A DNA stretch of 64,000 nucleotides, from assembly GCA_963820075.1 (NCBI GenBank), contig CAWFYS010000005.1:147269-211268 (forward strand), given 5' to 3'. The stretch is from Kumtagia sp963820075. Its GTDB lineage: Bacteria > Pseudomonadota > Alphaproteobacteria > Rhizobiales > Rhizobiaceae. The translations under genes were made by a program, and so were the position numbers. This document shows positions 43,474 through 52,654 of the stretch, piece by piece; positions within the stretch are counted from its first letter, which is position 1, and each line of letters opens with the position of its first letter. The notes beneath the pieces are model-generated. The model had not been told where the DNA came from, searched no databases, and saw only the letters and a list, made by a program, of their open reading frames with translations.

Positions 43474-43550
43474 GCTGTCGCTTCATTAAAAATTTACGCG
43501 AAACAGTAACCATAAAGGCAAGTAACAGTTCCGCGTTTCCGGGTGTAAGC

Positions 43551-44684
43551 ATGCAAGCTTTGAAGTCCCTTGCCGCCTCGTCTATCCAGCCGTCCGAAGC
43601 TTCCTTTCGGGATACGATCATCAAGGGCGATTGCGTCGCGGCGCTCGAGCGGCTTCCCGGAAAATCCATCGACGCGATCTTCGCCGACCCGCCCTACAAT
43701 CTCCAGCTCAACGGCGATCTTCACCGTCCCGACCAGTCCAAGGTCGATGCGGTCGACAATGACTGGGACCGTTTCGAGAGTTTCGCCGCCTACGACGCCT
43801 TCACCCGGGCCTGGCTGCTTGCTGCCCGCCGTGTGCTGAAACCGTCCGGCACGATCTGGGTGATCGGCTCCTACCACAACATCTTTCGGGTCGGCGCGAC
43901 CATGCAGGACCTCGGCTACTGGATCCTCAACGACGTCGTCTGGCGCAAGACCAATCCGATGCCGAATTTTCGCGGCCGCCGTTTCCAGAACGCCCACGAG
44001 ACGCTGATCTGGGCATCACGCGACGCGTCCGCCAAGGGCTACACTTTCAACTACGATGCGCTGAAGGCGGCCAATGACGATGTTCAGATGCGCTCGGACT
44101 GGCTGTTTCCGATCTGCACCGGAGGCGAGCGGCTGAAGGACGAGAAGGGCGGAAAGCTGCATCCGACCCAGAAACCGGAGGCACTGCTGGCGCGAATCCT
44201 GCTGGCTTCGACCAAACCCGGCGACATCGTGCTGGACCCTTTTTTCGGCTCGGGCACGACGGGCGCGGTGGCAAAACGCCTCGGCCGTCACTTTGTCGGC
44301 ATTGAGCGGGAGCAGGCCTATATCGATGCCGCGCGTGAGCGCATCGACGCGGTCACGGCGCTGCCGGCCGCCGACCTGTCGATATTGTCCGGCAAGCGCG
44401 CCGAGCCGCGCGTGGCTTTCGTCAGCCTGATCGACGCCGGCATCGTGCGCCCCGGCATGTTCCTCTACGATCAGCGCAAGCGCTGGGTTGCCAAGGTGCG
44501 CGCCGACGGCACGATCGCGGCCGGCGACCGCGTCGGCTCGATTCATCGCATCGGCGCCGAGGTGCAAGGCCTCGATGCCTGCAATGGCTGGAGCTTCTGG
44601 CACTACGAGCGCGCCGGCGGATTGACCGCGATTGACGAATTGCGCCGTATCGCGCGTCTCGGCATGGAGCGGGCGGGAGCCTGA
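43551..44684 (+). CDS. ccrM: Cell-cycle-regulated DNA adenine methyltransferase CcrM
   Basis: A 377-residue beta-class N6-adenine methyltransferase. Catalytic motif IV is DPPYN at residues 46-50, the HPTQKPEALLARILLAS segment near 205 and the SAM motif I VLDPFFGSGTTGAV near 227 follow in the order expected for this class. The C-terminal part (from about 290, FVSLIDAGIVRPGMFLYDQ through WSFWHYERAGGL) is the RAMA-type domain of CcrM. It methylates GANTC and, in alphaproteobacteria, is made late in the cell cycle and is often essential. It lies divergent from the HAD gene and close to mutY and smc. Confidence 0.95.
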   Translation: MQALKSLAASSIQPSEASFRDTIIKGDCVAALERLPGKSIDAIFADPPYNLQLNGDLHRPDQSKVDAVDNDWDRFESFAAYDAFTRAWLLAARRVLKPSGTIWVIGSYHNIFRVGATMQDLGYWILNDVVWRKTNPMPNFRGRRFQNAHETLIWASRDASAKGYTFNYDALKAANDDVQMRSDWLFPICTGGERLKDEKGGKLHPTQKPEALLARILLASTKPGDIVLDPFFGSGTTGAVAKRLGRHFVGIEREQAYIDAARERIDAVTALPAADLSILSGKRAEPRVAFVSLIDAGIVRPGMFLYDQRKRWVAKVRADGTIAAGDRVGSIHRIGAEVQGLDACNGWSFWHYERAGGLTAIDELRRIARLGMERAGA

Positions 44685-44699
44685 ACGGGCACCGCCTGG

Positions 44700-45311
44700 T
44701 CAGACGTCCAGGCCCAAGCGCTCGAAATCCCTATCGAGTGCCGCCGCATCGGTGAACAGCACCGCCTGCCATCCCGCGGCGACCGCGCCGTCGACATTCT
44801 TCGGGCTGTCGTCGATGAAAAGCGAAGCGGCCGGATCGAGGCCGAAACTGGCGGCGTGATGGTCGTAGATTTCGCGCTGCGGCTTGATCATGCCGATCTC
44901 GCCGGAAACGGTGATGCCGCGCGCCCGGTCGAGGAACGGGAAGCGATGCCTGGCCTCCACGAAAGTATCGGCCGCCCAGTTGGTCAGCAGCGTGACATCG
45001 TGGCCCTTGTCGATCAGGCGGTTGAACACGGCCACCGTGTCTTCATAGGCGTGCGGCGCCATCTCGTGCCAGCAGCGCCGAAAATCGCGGATATTTTCTT
45101 CATATGCCGGGTGCGCCTCGATCAGCAGCGCCTCGGCATCCTCCCATGTGCGGCCGCGATCCTGCTCGATGTTCCAGGCCGGCGTGCACACATTGTCGAA
45201 AAACCACTGGCGCTCCGTCGCATCCGGTATCAGCCGCCGGAAGGGCAGGTCCGGGTCGTAGTGGACCAGCACCCTGCCGATATCGAACACGATGTGGCGG
45301 ATAGTGCTCAT
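44700..45311 (-). CDS. HAD-IA family hydrolase (YihX-like)
   Basis: A 203-residue haloacid dehalogenase-type phosphatase. Motif I is HIVFDIGRVLVHYDPD at the start, with IGRV where most HAD phosphatases have DGTL: the nucleophile Asp is present (Asp10), but the usual second Asp is replaced, as in the YihX/alpha-glucose-1-phosphatase subgroup. Motif II is LLTNWAADTF near 110, motif III lysine is in MIKPQREIY near 140, and motif IV is SLFIDDSPKNVDGAVAAGW near 164. The substrate is unknown. The gene is intact, unlike the HAD gene at 42.7 kb, and converges on ccrM. Confidence 0.88.
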   Translation of the reverse strand: MSTIRHIVFDIGRVLVHYDPDLPFRRLIPDATERQWFFDNVCTPAWNIEQDRGRTWEDAEALLIEAHPAYEENIRDFRRCWHEMAPHAYEDTVAVFNRLIDKGHDVTLLTNWAADTFVEARHRFPFLDRARGITVSGEIGMIKPQREIYDHHAASFGLDPAASLFIDDSPKNVDGAVAAGWQAVLFTDAAALDRDFERLGLDV

Positions 45312-45318
45312 TAAAACC

Positions 45319-46437
45319 TCAGTTCTTGTGCGGGTGGCGCCTCATGGTCGCGCCGGGTATCGCGGCCTCGATGGCCTTTTTCATGACGCTCGGCAGGGCC
45401 TCGCCTGGAACGTCATGCGCCGCCACCCAGCGGTGGCCGGGCAAGGGCTCGGCGGCGGCCATGTCGGCACGAAGCACTTCGAGGTCCAGCGCGAAATGCG
45501 TGAAAACATGCGCAACGGCGCCGACGCGCCGCCAGGCGGCGGGCAACGGAGGGCCGGGGTCGATCCTGCCGCCACGCTTTTCGCTCCAGCCGGCGTTAGG
45601 CACTTCCGTCATGCCGCCGAGCAGGCCCTTTTCCGGCCTGGTTCGCATCAGGATCGCGCCGTCGGCGGTCGTTGCGACATAGGCAACGCCCGTGCGTTTC
45701 GGCCTGTCGGCCTTCGGCGCGCGCAGCGGCAACAATTCGGGATCGCCCGAAGCCAGCGCGCGGCAGTCGCCGCGCAACGGGCAGAGCATGCAGCGCGGCC
45801 GTTTCGGCGTACAGATTGTCGCGCCGAGGTCCATCATGGCCTGCGCGAAATCGCCTGGGCGTTTGCCAGGCACCAGGGCTTCGACCGCCGTGCGAATCTC
45901 GCGCTTGGCGCCGGGAAGCGGCGTCCGGATGTCGAACAGCCGAGCAGTAACGCGCTCGACATTGCCGTCGACCACCGCCGCGCGGCGGTCGAAGGCGATC
46001 GCCGCGATCGCCGCCGCCGTATAGGCGCCGATGCCGGGCAAAGCGCGCAATTCTTCCTCTGTGTCGGGAAAGCCGCCGGGCAGGGCGGCGACCAGATTCG
46101 CGCAGGCTTTAAGGTTGCGCGCCCTTGAATAGTAGCCGAGCCCGGCCCAGGCCCGCATGACATCCTCGACCGGTGTCGCCGCAAGCGCCTGCACATCCGG
46201 CCATTTGGCGAGAAAGGCGGAAAAATAGGGCTTGACCGCTTCCACCGTCGTCTGTTGCAGCATGATTTCCGACAGCCAGACGTGATAGGGTAGCGGCCGC
46301 CCACCACGGGCGAATTCGGCTGGCGTGACGCGCCAGGGCAGGTCGCGATGATGGGCGTCGTACCAGGCAAGCAGCCGCGCCGCCATTTTGCCGGCAGGCG
46401 TCTTGGTGGCTGGTCTGGCGCTGCTGGCGGTTGCCAT
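45319..46437 (-). CDS. mutY: A/G-specific adenine DNA glycosylase
   Basis: MutY removes adenine mispaired with 8-oxoguanine. From ATG 46437 the protein has 372 residues: SEIMLQQTTVEAVKPYFSAF holds the catalytic Glu, LPGIGAYTAAAIAAIAF is the helix-hairpin-helix, and AAVVDGNVERV carries the catalytic Asp. The [4Fe-4S] cysteines follow as CTPKRPRCMLCPLRGDC (spacing C-x6-C-x2-C-x5-C), then a NUDIX-like C-terminal domain with GLLGGMTEVP near 270 for 8-oxoG recognition. A start 18 codons upstream (46491) is possible but overlaps a repeat. The gene is divergent from dciA and 7 bases ahead of the HAD gene. Confidence 0.95.
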   Translation of the reverse strand: MATASSARPATKTPAGKMAARLLAWYDAHHRDLPWRVTPAEFARGGRPLPYHVWLSEIMLQQTTVEAVKPYFSAFLAKWPDVQALAATPVEDVMRAWAGLGYYSRARNLKACANLVAALPGGFPDTEEELRALPGIGAYTAAAIAAIAFDRRAAVVDGNVERVTARLFDIRTPLPGAKREIRTAVEALVPGKRPGDFAQAMMDLGATICTPKRPRCMLCPLRGDCRALASGDPELLPLRAPKADRPKRTGVAYVATTADGAILMRTRPEKGLLGGMTEVPNAGWSEKRGGRIDPGPPLPAAWRRVGAVAHVFTHFALDLEVLRADMAAAEPLPGHRWVAAHDVPGEALPSVMKKAIEAAIPGATMRRHPHKN

Positions 46438-46483
46438 TCGAACGGGAACGTGGCTAGAGGCTGGCGTGGTCGACCTTTTTTGT

Positions 46484-46536
46484 CTCCGCATCGCTTTTGC
46501 CGAAAACCGGGTTCCACTTTTCGGCGCGATGCTTTA
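46484..46536 (+). repeat. Short palindromic repeat, copy 1
   Basis: The segment contains GCATCGCTTTTGCCGAAAA followed by TTTTCGGCGC; GCCGAAAA and TTTTCGGC form an 8-bp stem. A second copy lies at 51701-51745 before the DHFR-domain gene. It lies in the mutY-dciA divergent gap and could overlap their promoters. Such motifs are common short intergenic repeats of rhizobia; a function is unknown. Confidence 0.6.
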
Positions 46537-46552
46537 ACGGCGGAGAACCGAC

Positions 46553-47053
46553 ATGGCAGGGAAAAAGCCGTTCAGCAACCCGGTTCCGGTAGGCGACCTC
46601 CTGGGGCAGGTGCTGGATCCGGTGCTGCGCAAGCGTGCCGGCCTCTCCGTTGGCCTCGTTCAGTCCTGGGAGGAGATCGTCGGCCCGCGCATTGCCGCGA
46701 AATCGCGTCCGGAAAAGCTGCAATGGCCGCGCCGTGCCGGCGGCGACGAACCGTTTCGTTCCGCGGTCCTCGTGGTGGCGTGCGAGGGTCTTGCCGCGCT
46801 GCATCTGCAGCACGAGACCGGGGAAGTGATCGGACGCATCAACGCTTTTCTCGGCTTTCGGGCGGTCGACCGCATCCGCATCGTCCAGAAGCCGGTTGCG
46901 CCGCTGGCGCGCGCGCCGCGCCGCGTGCCGCGTCCGGTCTCTCCGGCGGAGGCCGCGGCAATAGAGAGCAAGGTGCGGCTGATCGAGGACGAGGAACTGC
47001 GCGCGTCGCTGCGACGGCTCGGCGCTGCGGTGAGCGGATCGCGCCAGCGCTGA
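46553..47053 (+). CDS. DciA family protein (DUF721)
   Basis: A 166-residue DUF721 protein. The central core is VGDLLGQVLDPVLRKRAGLS near 12, VQSWEEIVGPRIAAKSRPEK near 35, LVVACEGLAALHLQHETGEV near 72, and FRAVDRIRIVQKPV. DciA is the helicase operator or loader-like protein in bacteria lacking DnaC; the N-terminal KH-like domain contacts the replicative helicase. The proline- and arginine-rich tail is variable. It is divergent from mutY, the arrangement seen in many alphaproteobacteria, and precedes the DsbA-like gene. Confidence 0.88.
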   Translation: MAGKKPFSNPVPVGDLLGQVLDPVLRKRAGLSVGLVQSWEEIVGPRIAAKSRPEKLQWPRRAGGDEPFRSAVLVVACEGLAALHLQHETGEVIGRINAFLGFRAVDRIRIVQKPVAPLARAPRRVPRPVSPAEAAAIESKVRLIEDEELRASLRRLGAAVSGSRQR

Positions 47054-47190
47054 CGCCAGAACTCGCGTTTTCGTGAATATTTGTGGGGCGATACCTCTTG
47101 GTTCATGCCCTTTAATGTCTTATTTCGCGCCAACTCTCGCTTTTTCCTCAATTCCAGTTCCATCATCTTTCCATTGTTCAGGTGATTCGC

Positions 47191-47941
47191 ATGTTTCGGT
47201 CCTTGTCGCGTAGAACTGTCCTTTCGTCGCTGGCGGTGCTGGTCTCCGGCGCCGGGCTGGCTGCTTGCAGCGACAGCGAGGAGAAGGCCGCGGCACCTGC
47301 AGCCACTGACACCGCGAAGCCTGCCACCACCGACTCCGCCGCGTCTTCGACGCCCGCTCCCGCCGCCCCGGCGGCGAAAGCGCCGGAACCTGCCGGCACC
47401 ATCGATATGGCCAAGCTTCTGGAGGCTGGTCCGCTGCCGGAGATGAGCCTCGGCAAGGCCGATGCGCCGGTCACGATCGTCGAGTATGCCTCGATGACCT
47501 GCCCGCACTGCGCCCATTTTCACGACAAGACGCTGCCCGAGCTCAAGACGAAATACATCGACGCCGGCAAGGCGCGGCTGATCTTCCGCGAGTTTCCGTT
47601 CGATCCGCGCGCCGAGGCGGGCTTCATGCTTGCCCGCTGCTCGAAGGACAATTATTTCCCGATGGTCGACGTGCTGTTCAAGCAGCAGGAATCCTGGGCC
47701 GGCGCTAAGGATGCACGCGCAGCGCTTCTGCAAATCTCGAAACTTGCCGGCTTTACACAGGAGAGTTTTGAGGCCTGCTTGACCGATCAGAAGCTCTTGA
47801 ACGAAATCAGGTCGGTTCGGACGCGCGGCGCGGAGGAATTCAAGGTCGAACTCGACGCCGACCTTCTTCATCAATGGAAAGCAGTACAAGGGAGCCTTGT
47901 CGGTTGAGGAAGTGTCGGCGATTATCGACGGCATGCTCTGA
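47191..47941 (+). pseudogene. DsbA-family thiol-disulfide lipoprotein, frameshifted near the 3' end
   Basis: From ATG 47191 the product has a lipoprotein-like signal (LSSLAVLVSGAGLAACSDS), a long Ala/Pro/Thr linker, then a DsbA-like thioredoxin domain with MTCPHCAHFHDKTLPELKTK (active-site Cys-Pro-His-Cys) and FPFDPRAEAGFMLARCSK. In frame the protein stops at 47907, but around 47848 a one-base shift restores the conserved end NSTPTFFINGKQYKGALSVE and EEVSAIIDGML, stopping at 47939-47941. So one extra base is present. It would be an extracytoplasmic oxidoreductase; because the neighbours are core genes, a sequencing error is plausible. Confidence 0.8.
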
Positions 47942-48001
47942 TCGCATCTTCCGCCTGGGCCGCGCCGGGAATGGTTGCGGCTTGCGCGCAGGGTGGCGCG
48001 C

Positions 48002-51000
48002 ATGAAGTTCAATCGGCTCCGCCTTCTCGGCTTCAAATCCTTCGTCGAGTCCGGCGAATTCGTCATCGAGCGGGGCCTGACCGGCATTGTCGGCCCGAAT
48101 GGCTGCGGCAAGTCGAACCTCGTCGAGGCGCTGCGCTGGGTCATGGGCGAAAGCTCCTACAAGAACATGCGCGCGTCCGGCATGGACGATGTGATCTTCT
48201 CCGGTTCGGGCACCCGGCCGGCGCGCAACACCGCCGAGGTCACGCTTTTTCTCGACAATGCCGACCGCACCGCGCCTTCGCCCTTCAACGACGCCGACGA
48301 GTTGCAGGTGTCGCGCCGCATCGAGCGCGAGGCGGGCTCCGTCTATCGCATCAACGGCAAGGAAGCCCGCGCCAGGGACGTGCAGCTTCTGTTCGCCGAC
48401 CAGTCGACCGGCGCGCGCTCGCCCTCCATGGTCGGGCAAGGGCGCATCGGCGAGCTGATCCAGGCCAAGCCCCAGGCGCGGCGCGCGCTGCTTGAGGAGG
48501 CCGCCGGCATTTCCGGCCTGCATACGCGCCGGCATGAGGCGGAACTTCGGCTGCGCGCCGCCGAGCAGAATCTCGAGCGGCTGGAAGACGTGGTCGGCGA
48601 ATTGCAGAGCCAGATCGAGAGTCTGCGGCGACAGGCGCGGCAGGCGACGCGCTTCAAGAACCTGTCGGCGGAGATCCGCAAGGCGGAGGCGACGCTTCTC
48701 TATCTGCGCTGGAGCTTGGCGAAGACGCAGGAAGGCGAGGCTCAGTCGGCGCTGGCGCAAGCGACGTCAAGGGTGGCCGAGCAAGCCGCCGCCCAGATGG
48801 AGGCGGCCAGGGCGCAAGGTATCGGCGCCCATCATCTGCCGGCGCTGCGCGACAGGTCGGCTTCCGCCGCGGCCGCCTTCCAGCGCCTGTCGATCGCGCG
48901 CGCCCAGCTCGACGAGGAGGCTGAGCGCATTCGCGCCCGCAAGGCCGAACTCGAACGCCGGATCGAGCAGCTTGCCGCCGATATCGCGCGCGAAGAAGCA
49001 ATGGTCCGCGACAATGCCGACGTGCTGGCGCGGCTCGACGCGGAAGAGGCCGCTCTCAAGGCCGAGGAAGCGGGTGGGCAGACGCGTGAAGGCGAAACGC
49101 GGGCCGCGCTCGAGCATGCCTCTTCTGCGCTCGCGGCGAGCGAGGCGGCGCTCGCCGCACTCACATCCGAGCGCGCCGAGGCGATCGCCGCGATCGGCCA
49201 GATCGAGCGCAGCCTGCGCGAAAGCACCGAGCGGCGCGACCGTTTCGCTCGGCAGCTCGCGGAGATTTCGCGCGAGGCGAATGAGATCGCCGCAAAGATC
49301 GGCGCGCTCGCCGATCCGGCCGAGAAACGCGTTCTGGTGGACGAGGCGACAGAAGTGGCCGAAGCCGCCGAAGGCAAGGCCGCGGGGGCGGAAGCCGCCG
49401 TAGCCAAGGCGCGCGCCGCCGAATCGGCCGCGCGTCCGCCGGTGCAGGAGGCGCGCGCCGCCCTTGCCCGCATCGAGACGGAAGCAAGCACGCTGGCAAG
49501 GATACTCGACGCCGGCGGCGGCGGGGGCTTCCCGGCGGTGCTGGAACAGGTCGCCGTGAAGCGCGGATACGAAACGGCGCTTGGCGCGGCACTCGGCGAG
49601 GACCTTGATGCGCCGCTCGATGCCAGAGCGCCGGCGCATTGGGGCGCGAGCATTGCCTCTGCCGGCGACCCCGACCTTCCAGATGGAATCGGCAGCCTCG
49701 CTGCCGTCGTCAAGGCTCCCGCCGAACTTGCGCGCCGCCTTGCCCAGATCGGCATCGTCGAGGAAGCCGAGGGCGCGCTGCTGCAGCCGCGGCTGAAGCC
49801 GGGGCAGCGGCTGGTGAGCCGCAAGGGCGGGCTGTGGCGCTGGGACGGCTTCGTCGCCGGCGCCGATGCGCCGACGGCGGCCGCGCAGCGGCTGGCGCAG
49901 AAGAACCGGCTTGTCGAGCTTGAAACCGAGGCCCGGCAGGCGTCGGAGCACGTCAAGGCGGCGGAAGCCGCTCTTGCGGAAGCCGAAGCGAGGGTGAAGG
50001 CGACTGCCGAGACCGAAAGGCAGTCGCGTGACGCCTGGCGCAACGCCCAGCGCGCCGTCGGTGAGGCGCGCGAGGCGCTGGCACGAGCCGAACGGGCGGC
50101 GGGCGAACTCTCGGCGCGGCGCGCGGCACTTGTCGAGGCCGAGGCCCGGGTCGGCTCAGACCTCAGGGAAGCAGAGGCCGCACTTGCCGAGGCGATGCAG
50201 CGGCGCCGCGCCGCGCCGGACGTTTCGGCCTTGCAGGCGCGTCTCGACCAGGCCGGGCAGGCGGTCGCCCGCGACCGTTCGGCTCAAGCCGAGGCACGCG
50301 CCGCCCATGACGGGCTGCAGCGCGAGACGGAATCGCGCGCGCCCGTCGTCTGGCGGCGATCGCCGGCGAGCGCGCGAGCTGGAAGAACCGGGCTGAAAAC
50401 GCTGCCGCGCAGATCGGCTCGCTCACCGACCGGCGCGCCGAGGCCGATGCCGAAAGGCTGAAGATAGCCGATGCGCCCGATGAAATAGAGCAACGCCGCC
50501 GCGCGCTGCTTTCGGAACTTTCCAAGGCCGACGAGGCGCGCAAGCAGGCCGCCGACATATTGCTGCAGGCGGAGAACCAGCAGGTCGGGCTGGACAAGGC
50601 CGCGACGGCTGCCATCCAGGCGCCTGGCCGGCGCGCGCGAGGAGCGCGGCCGGGCCGAGGAGCGGCTGACGGCGGCCGACGATCGTCGCCGCGAGGTCGA
50701 GGCGCGCATCCAGCGAGGCTCTGAACACGCCGCCGCATCTCGTCATGCGCCTGACCGGGCTCGCTCCCGATGCGCCGCCTGCCGGACGTCGCCGAGGTCG
50801 AGCGCCAGCTTGAACGGTCGAAGATCGAGCGTGAGCGGCTGGGTGCCGTCAATCTGCGCGCGGAGGAAGAACAGAAGGAGCTTTCCGAGCGGCTGGAAAC
50901 CATCGTGTCGGACCGCGAGGACGTGCTGGAGGCTATCCGCAAGCTCGGCAGGCGATTCAGAACCTCAACCGGGAGGGGCGCGAGCGGCTGCTCGCCGCCT

Positions 51001-51465
51001 TCGATCTCGTCAACGAGCAGTTCAGGCGGCTGTTCACCCATCTCTTCGGCGGCGGCACGGCGGAGCTTGCAGCTTGTCGAGTCCGACGATCCGCTCGAAG
51101 CCGGCCTCGAAATCCTGGCCCGACCGCCGGGCAAGAAGCCGCAGACCATGACGCTGCTTTCGGGCGGCGAGCAGGCGCTGACGGCAATGGCGCTGATCTT
51201 CGCGGTGTTCCTCACCAATCCGGCGCCGATCTGCGTGCTCGACGAGGTCGACGCGCCGCTCGACGACCACAATGTCGAGCGCTTCTGCAATTTGATGGAC
51301 GATATGGCGCGCACCACCGATACGCGCTTCGTCATCATCACCCACAACCCGATCACCATGGCGCGCATGAACCGGCTGTTCGGCGTCACCATGGCCGAGC
51401 AGGGGGTGAGCCAGCTCGTTTCCGTCGATCTCCAGGCCGCCGAGCAGATGCGCGAGGCGGGGTAG
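48002..51465 (+). pseudogene. smc: Chromosome segregation protein SMC, multiply frameshifted in the 3' third
   Basis: The frame from ATG 48002 encodes KFNRLRLLGFKSFVESGEF, Walker A GIVGPNGCGKSNLVEALRWV, a coiled coil, a hinge near GGFPAVLEQVAVKRGYETAL, and the second coiled coil to about 50340. From there similarity continues only by changing frame at about 50342, 50622, 50714, 50778, 50948 and 51066. The segments include ADAPDEIEQRRRALLSELSK, LAAFDLVNEQFRRLFTHLF, signature TMTLLSGGEQALTAMALIF and Walker B ICVLDEVDAPLDDHN near 51240. All SMC domains are present, so the native gene is about 1150 codons. SMC is usually essential or nearly so, so sequence error is the first explanation; true loss cannot be excluded. 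Confidence 0.9.
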
Positions 51466-51525
51466 GGCCGGCCGCGCTTGGAAATATTTCGGTGCTCCTG
51501 TCGGGCACAGGACGCCTCATGCGTC

Positions 51526-51631
51526 CTAAGCAGGTTCCGGAAAAGTGTCTCACGGTTTTCCGACAGAGACCTGCGACAAAACAAGAGGCTAAGCAGGCGA
51601 AGCATGGGCGAAGCCACGCAAGTCTGCTTAG
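51526..51631 (-). repeat. 106-bp interspersed palindromic repeat, copy C
   Basis: Read on the minus strand, this copy matches copy B (33375-33480) almost base for base over all 106 bases, including the terminal CTAAGCAG and CTGCTTAG. It follows the smc stop by 60 bases and precedes the DHFR-domain gene. The near identity of B and C against the divergence of A suggests that B and C spread more recently. Confidence 0.85.
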
Positions 51632-51700
51632 AGGCGCCTCCAACCGCCGACCTGCCGGCGGCAACTGAAATAACCCCGATCACGCGGCCTCATTCTTGTG

Positions 51701-51745
51701 TCCGCATCGCCTTTGCCGAAAGCGGACAGCTTTTCGGCGCCAGCT
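51701..51745 (+). repeat. Short palindromic repeat, copy 2
   Basis: This segment contains TCCGCATCGCCTTTGCCGAAA and CTTTTCGGCGC, matching 46484-46536 in order and spacing. It ends a few bases before the ribosome-binding site of the DHFR-domain gene, so it probably overlaps its leader. Confidence 0.55.
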
Positions 51746-51760
51746 CAAAGGAGTCACTTC

Positions 51761-52387
51761 ATGAGAGAGGTTATTGCCCAAACGTTCCTGTCGCTTGACG
51801 GCGTCATGCAAGCGCCGGGCGGACCGGAGGAAGATGCCGACGGCGGCTTTGCCCTTGGCGGCTGGTCGTTCCATTATTGGGACGAAATGATGGGCTCCGT
51901 CATGGACGCGGCCTTCAGAAGGCCCTTCGACCTTTTGCTCGGCCGCCGGACCTACGACATCTTCGCCGCGCACTGGCCGCGCGTCGGCGACGACGATCTG
52001 GTTGCCGACAAGTTCAACAATTCGGCTGTCAAACATGTCGCGACCTCGTCACCCGGCACCCTGACCTGGAAGAATTCGCAGGCGCTGCGCGGCGACGCCG
52101 CCGCGGCGGTCGCCGAATTGAAGAAGGGCGAGGGACCGGAACTTCTGCTGCAGGGCAGCAGCCAGCTCATCCAGGCCCTGCTGAAAAATGACCTGATCGA
52201 CGAGTTCCGGCTGTGGGTTTTCCCGGTCGTGCTCGGCCCCGGCAAACGACTGTTCGGCGAGGGAACGCTGCCCGGCGCGCTGAAGCTGGTTGACCTGAAG
52301 CACTCCACCACCGGGGTGACGATCGGCACCTACCGGCGCGCCGGCGAGGTGAAGCCTGGATCGTTTGCGCTGGATAGCGGGATCTAG
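51761..52387 (+). CDS. Dihydrofolate reductase family protein (RibD C-terminal-like)
   Basis: A 208-residue protein of the DHFR/RibD-C superfamily. The start REVIAQTFLSLDGVMQAPGG is diagnostic, followed by PFDLLLGRRTYDIFAAHW near 50, the conserved GEGPELLLQGSSQLIQALL near 128, and LIDEFRLWVFPVVLGPGKRL near 147. Such proteins are NADPH reductases of unknown substrate, often tied to general detoxification rather than folate. The AAAGGAG ribosome-binding site at 51748 supports the ATG at 51761. Its stop lies at the first bases of a 268-bp palindrome that could terminate transcription. Confidence 0.88.
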   Translation: MREVIAQTFLSLDGVMQAPGGPEEDADGGFALGGWSFHYWDEMMGSVMDAAFRRPFDLLLGRRTYDIFAAHWPRVGDDDLVADKFNNSAVKHVATSSPGTLTWKNSQALRGDAAAAVAELKKGEGPELLLQGSSQLIQALLKNDLIDEFRLWVFPVVLGPGKRLFGEGTLPGALKLVDLKHSTTGVTIGTYRRAGEVKPGSFALDSGI

Positions 52388-52654
52388 AGCATTTCCGGTG
52401 AATACTGAATCGCTCTGTTTCGCCGATGGCGAGGCGATCCGCCAGGAAGGCGGCGCAGGTCGTGCTGGTGGCACGGCCAAGTCCGCCTGACGCCGCGGGC
52501 GCCCGCCAGCGGCAAACCCTTCGGGCCGGGTCCATTTGGCTCAAATCCTTCGGGTTCCGGCTCGGCCGTGGCGCCACCACGACCTTCACCGAAACCCTCG
52601 ACCTTGAGCCAAATGGCCTCCGGCAGAGTGATCCAGTATTCACCGGAAATGCTC
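52387..52654. repeat. 268-bp imperfect fold-back palindrome
   Basis: The outer arms, GAGCATTTCCGGTGAATACT (52387 on) and its mirror AGTATTCACCGGAAATGCTC (ending 52654), pair over about 31 bases with three mismatches. Further in, CCATTTGGCTCAA (52529-52541) pairs perfectly with TTGAGCCAAATGG (52605-52617), and AGGTCGTG / CACGACCT with GGCCGTGGC-type segments pair again. The whole unit folds back on itself. It begins at the last base of the DHFR-domain stop codon. It looks like a MITE-like intergenic element; mobility is inferred. Confidence 0.7.

Noticed and set aside
44700..45311. Missing second Asp of HAD motif I as loss of function
   Set aside because: The GRV variant after the nucleophile is normal in the YihX-like subgroup, and the other motifs are intact.
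46660..48144. A 494-codon minus-strand open frame
   Set aside because: It runs antisense through dciA, the DsbA-like gene and the start of smc, with no motif of its own.
50342..51066. Programmed frameshifting in smc
   Set aside because: Six changes in both directions at unrelated GC-rich sites do not fit any known recoding signal.
50163..51683. A 506-codon minus-strand open frame over the 3' part of smc
   Set aside because: Its only recognisable segment comes from the 106-bp repeat; the rest is a serine/arginine-rich shadow of smc.
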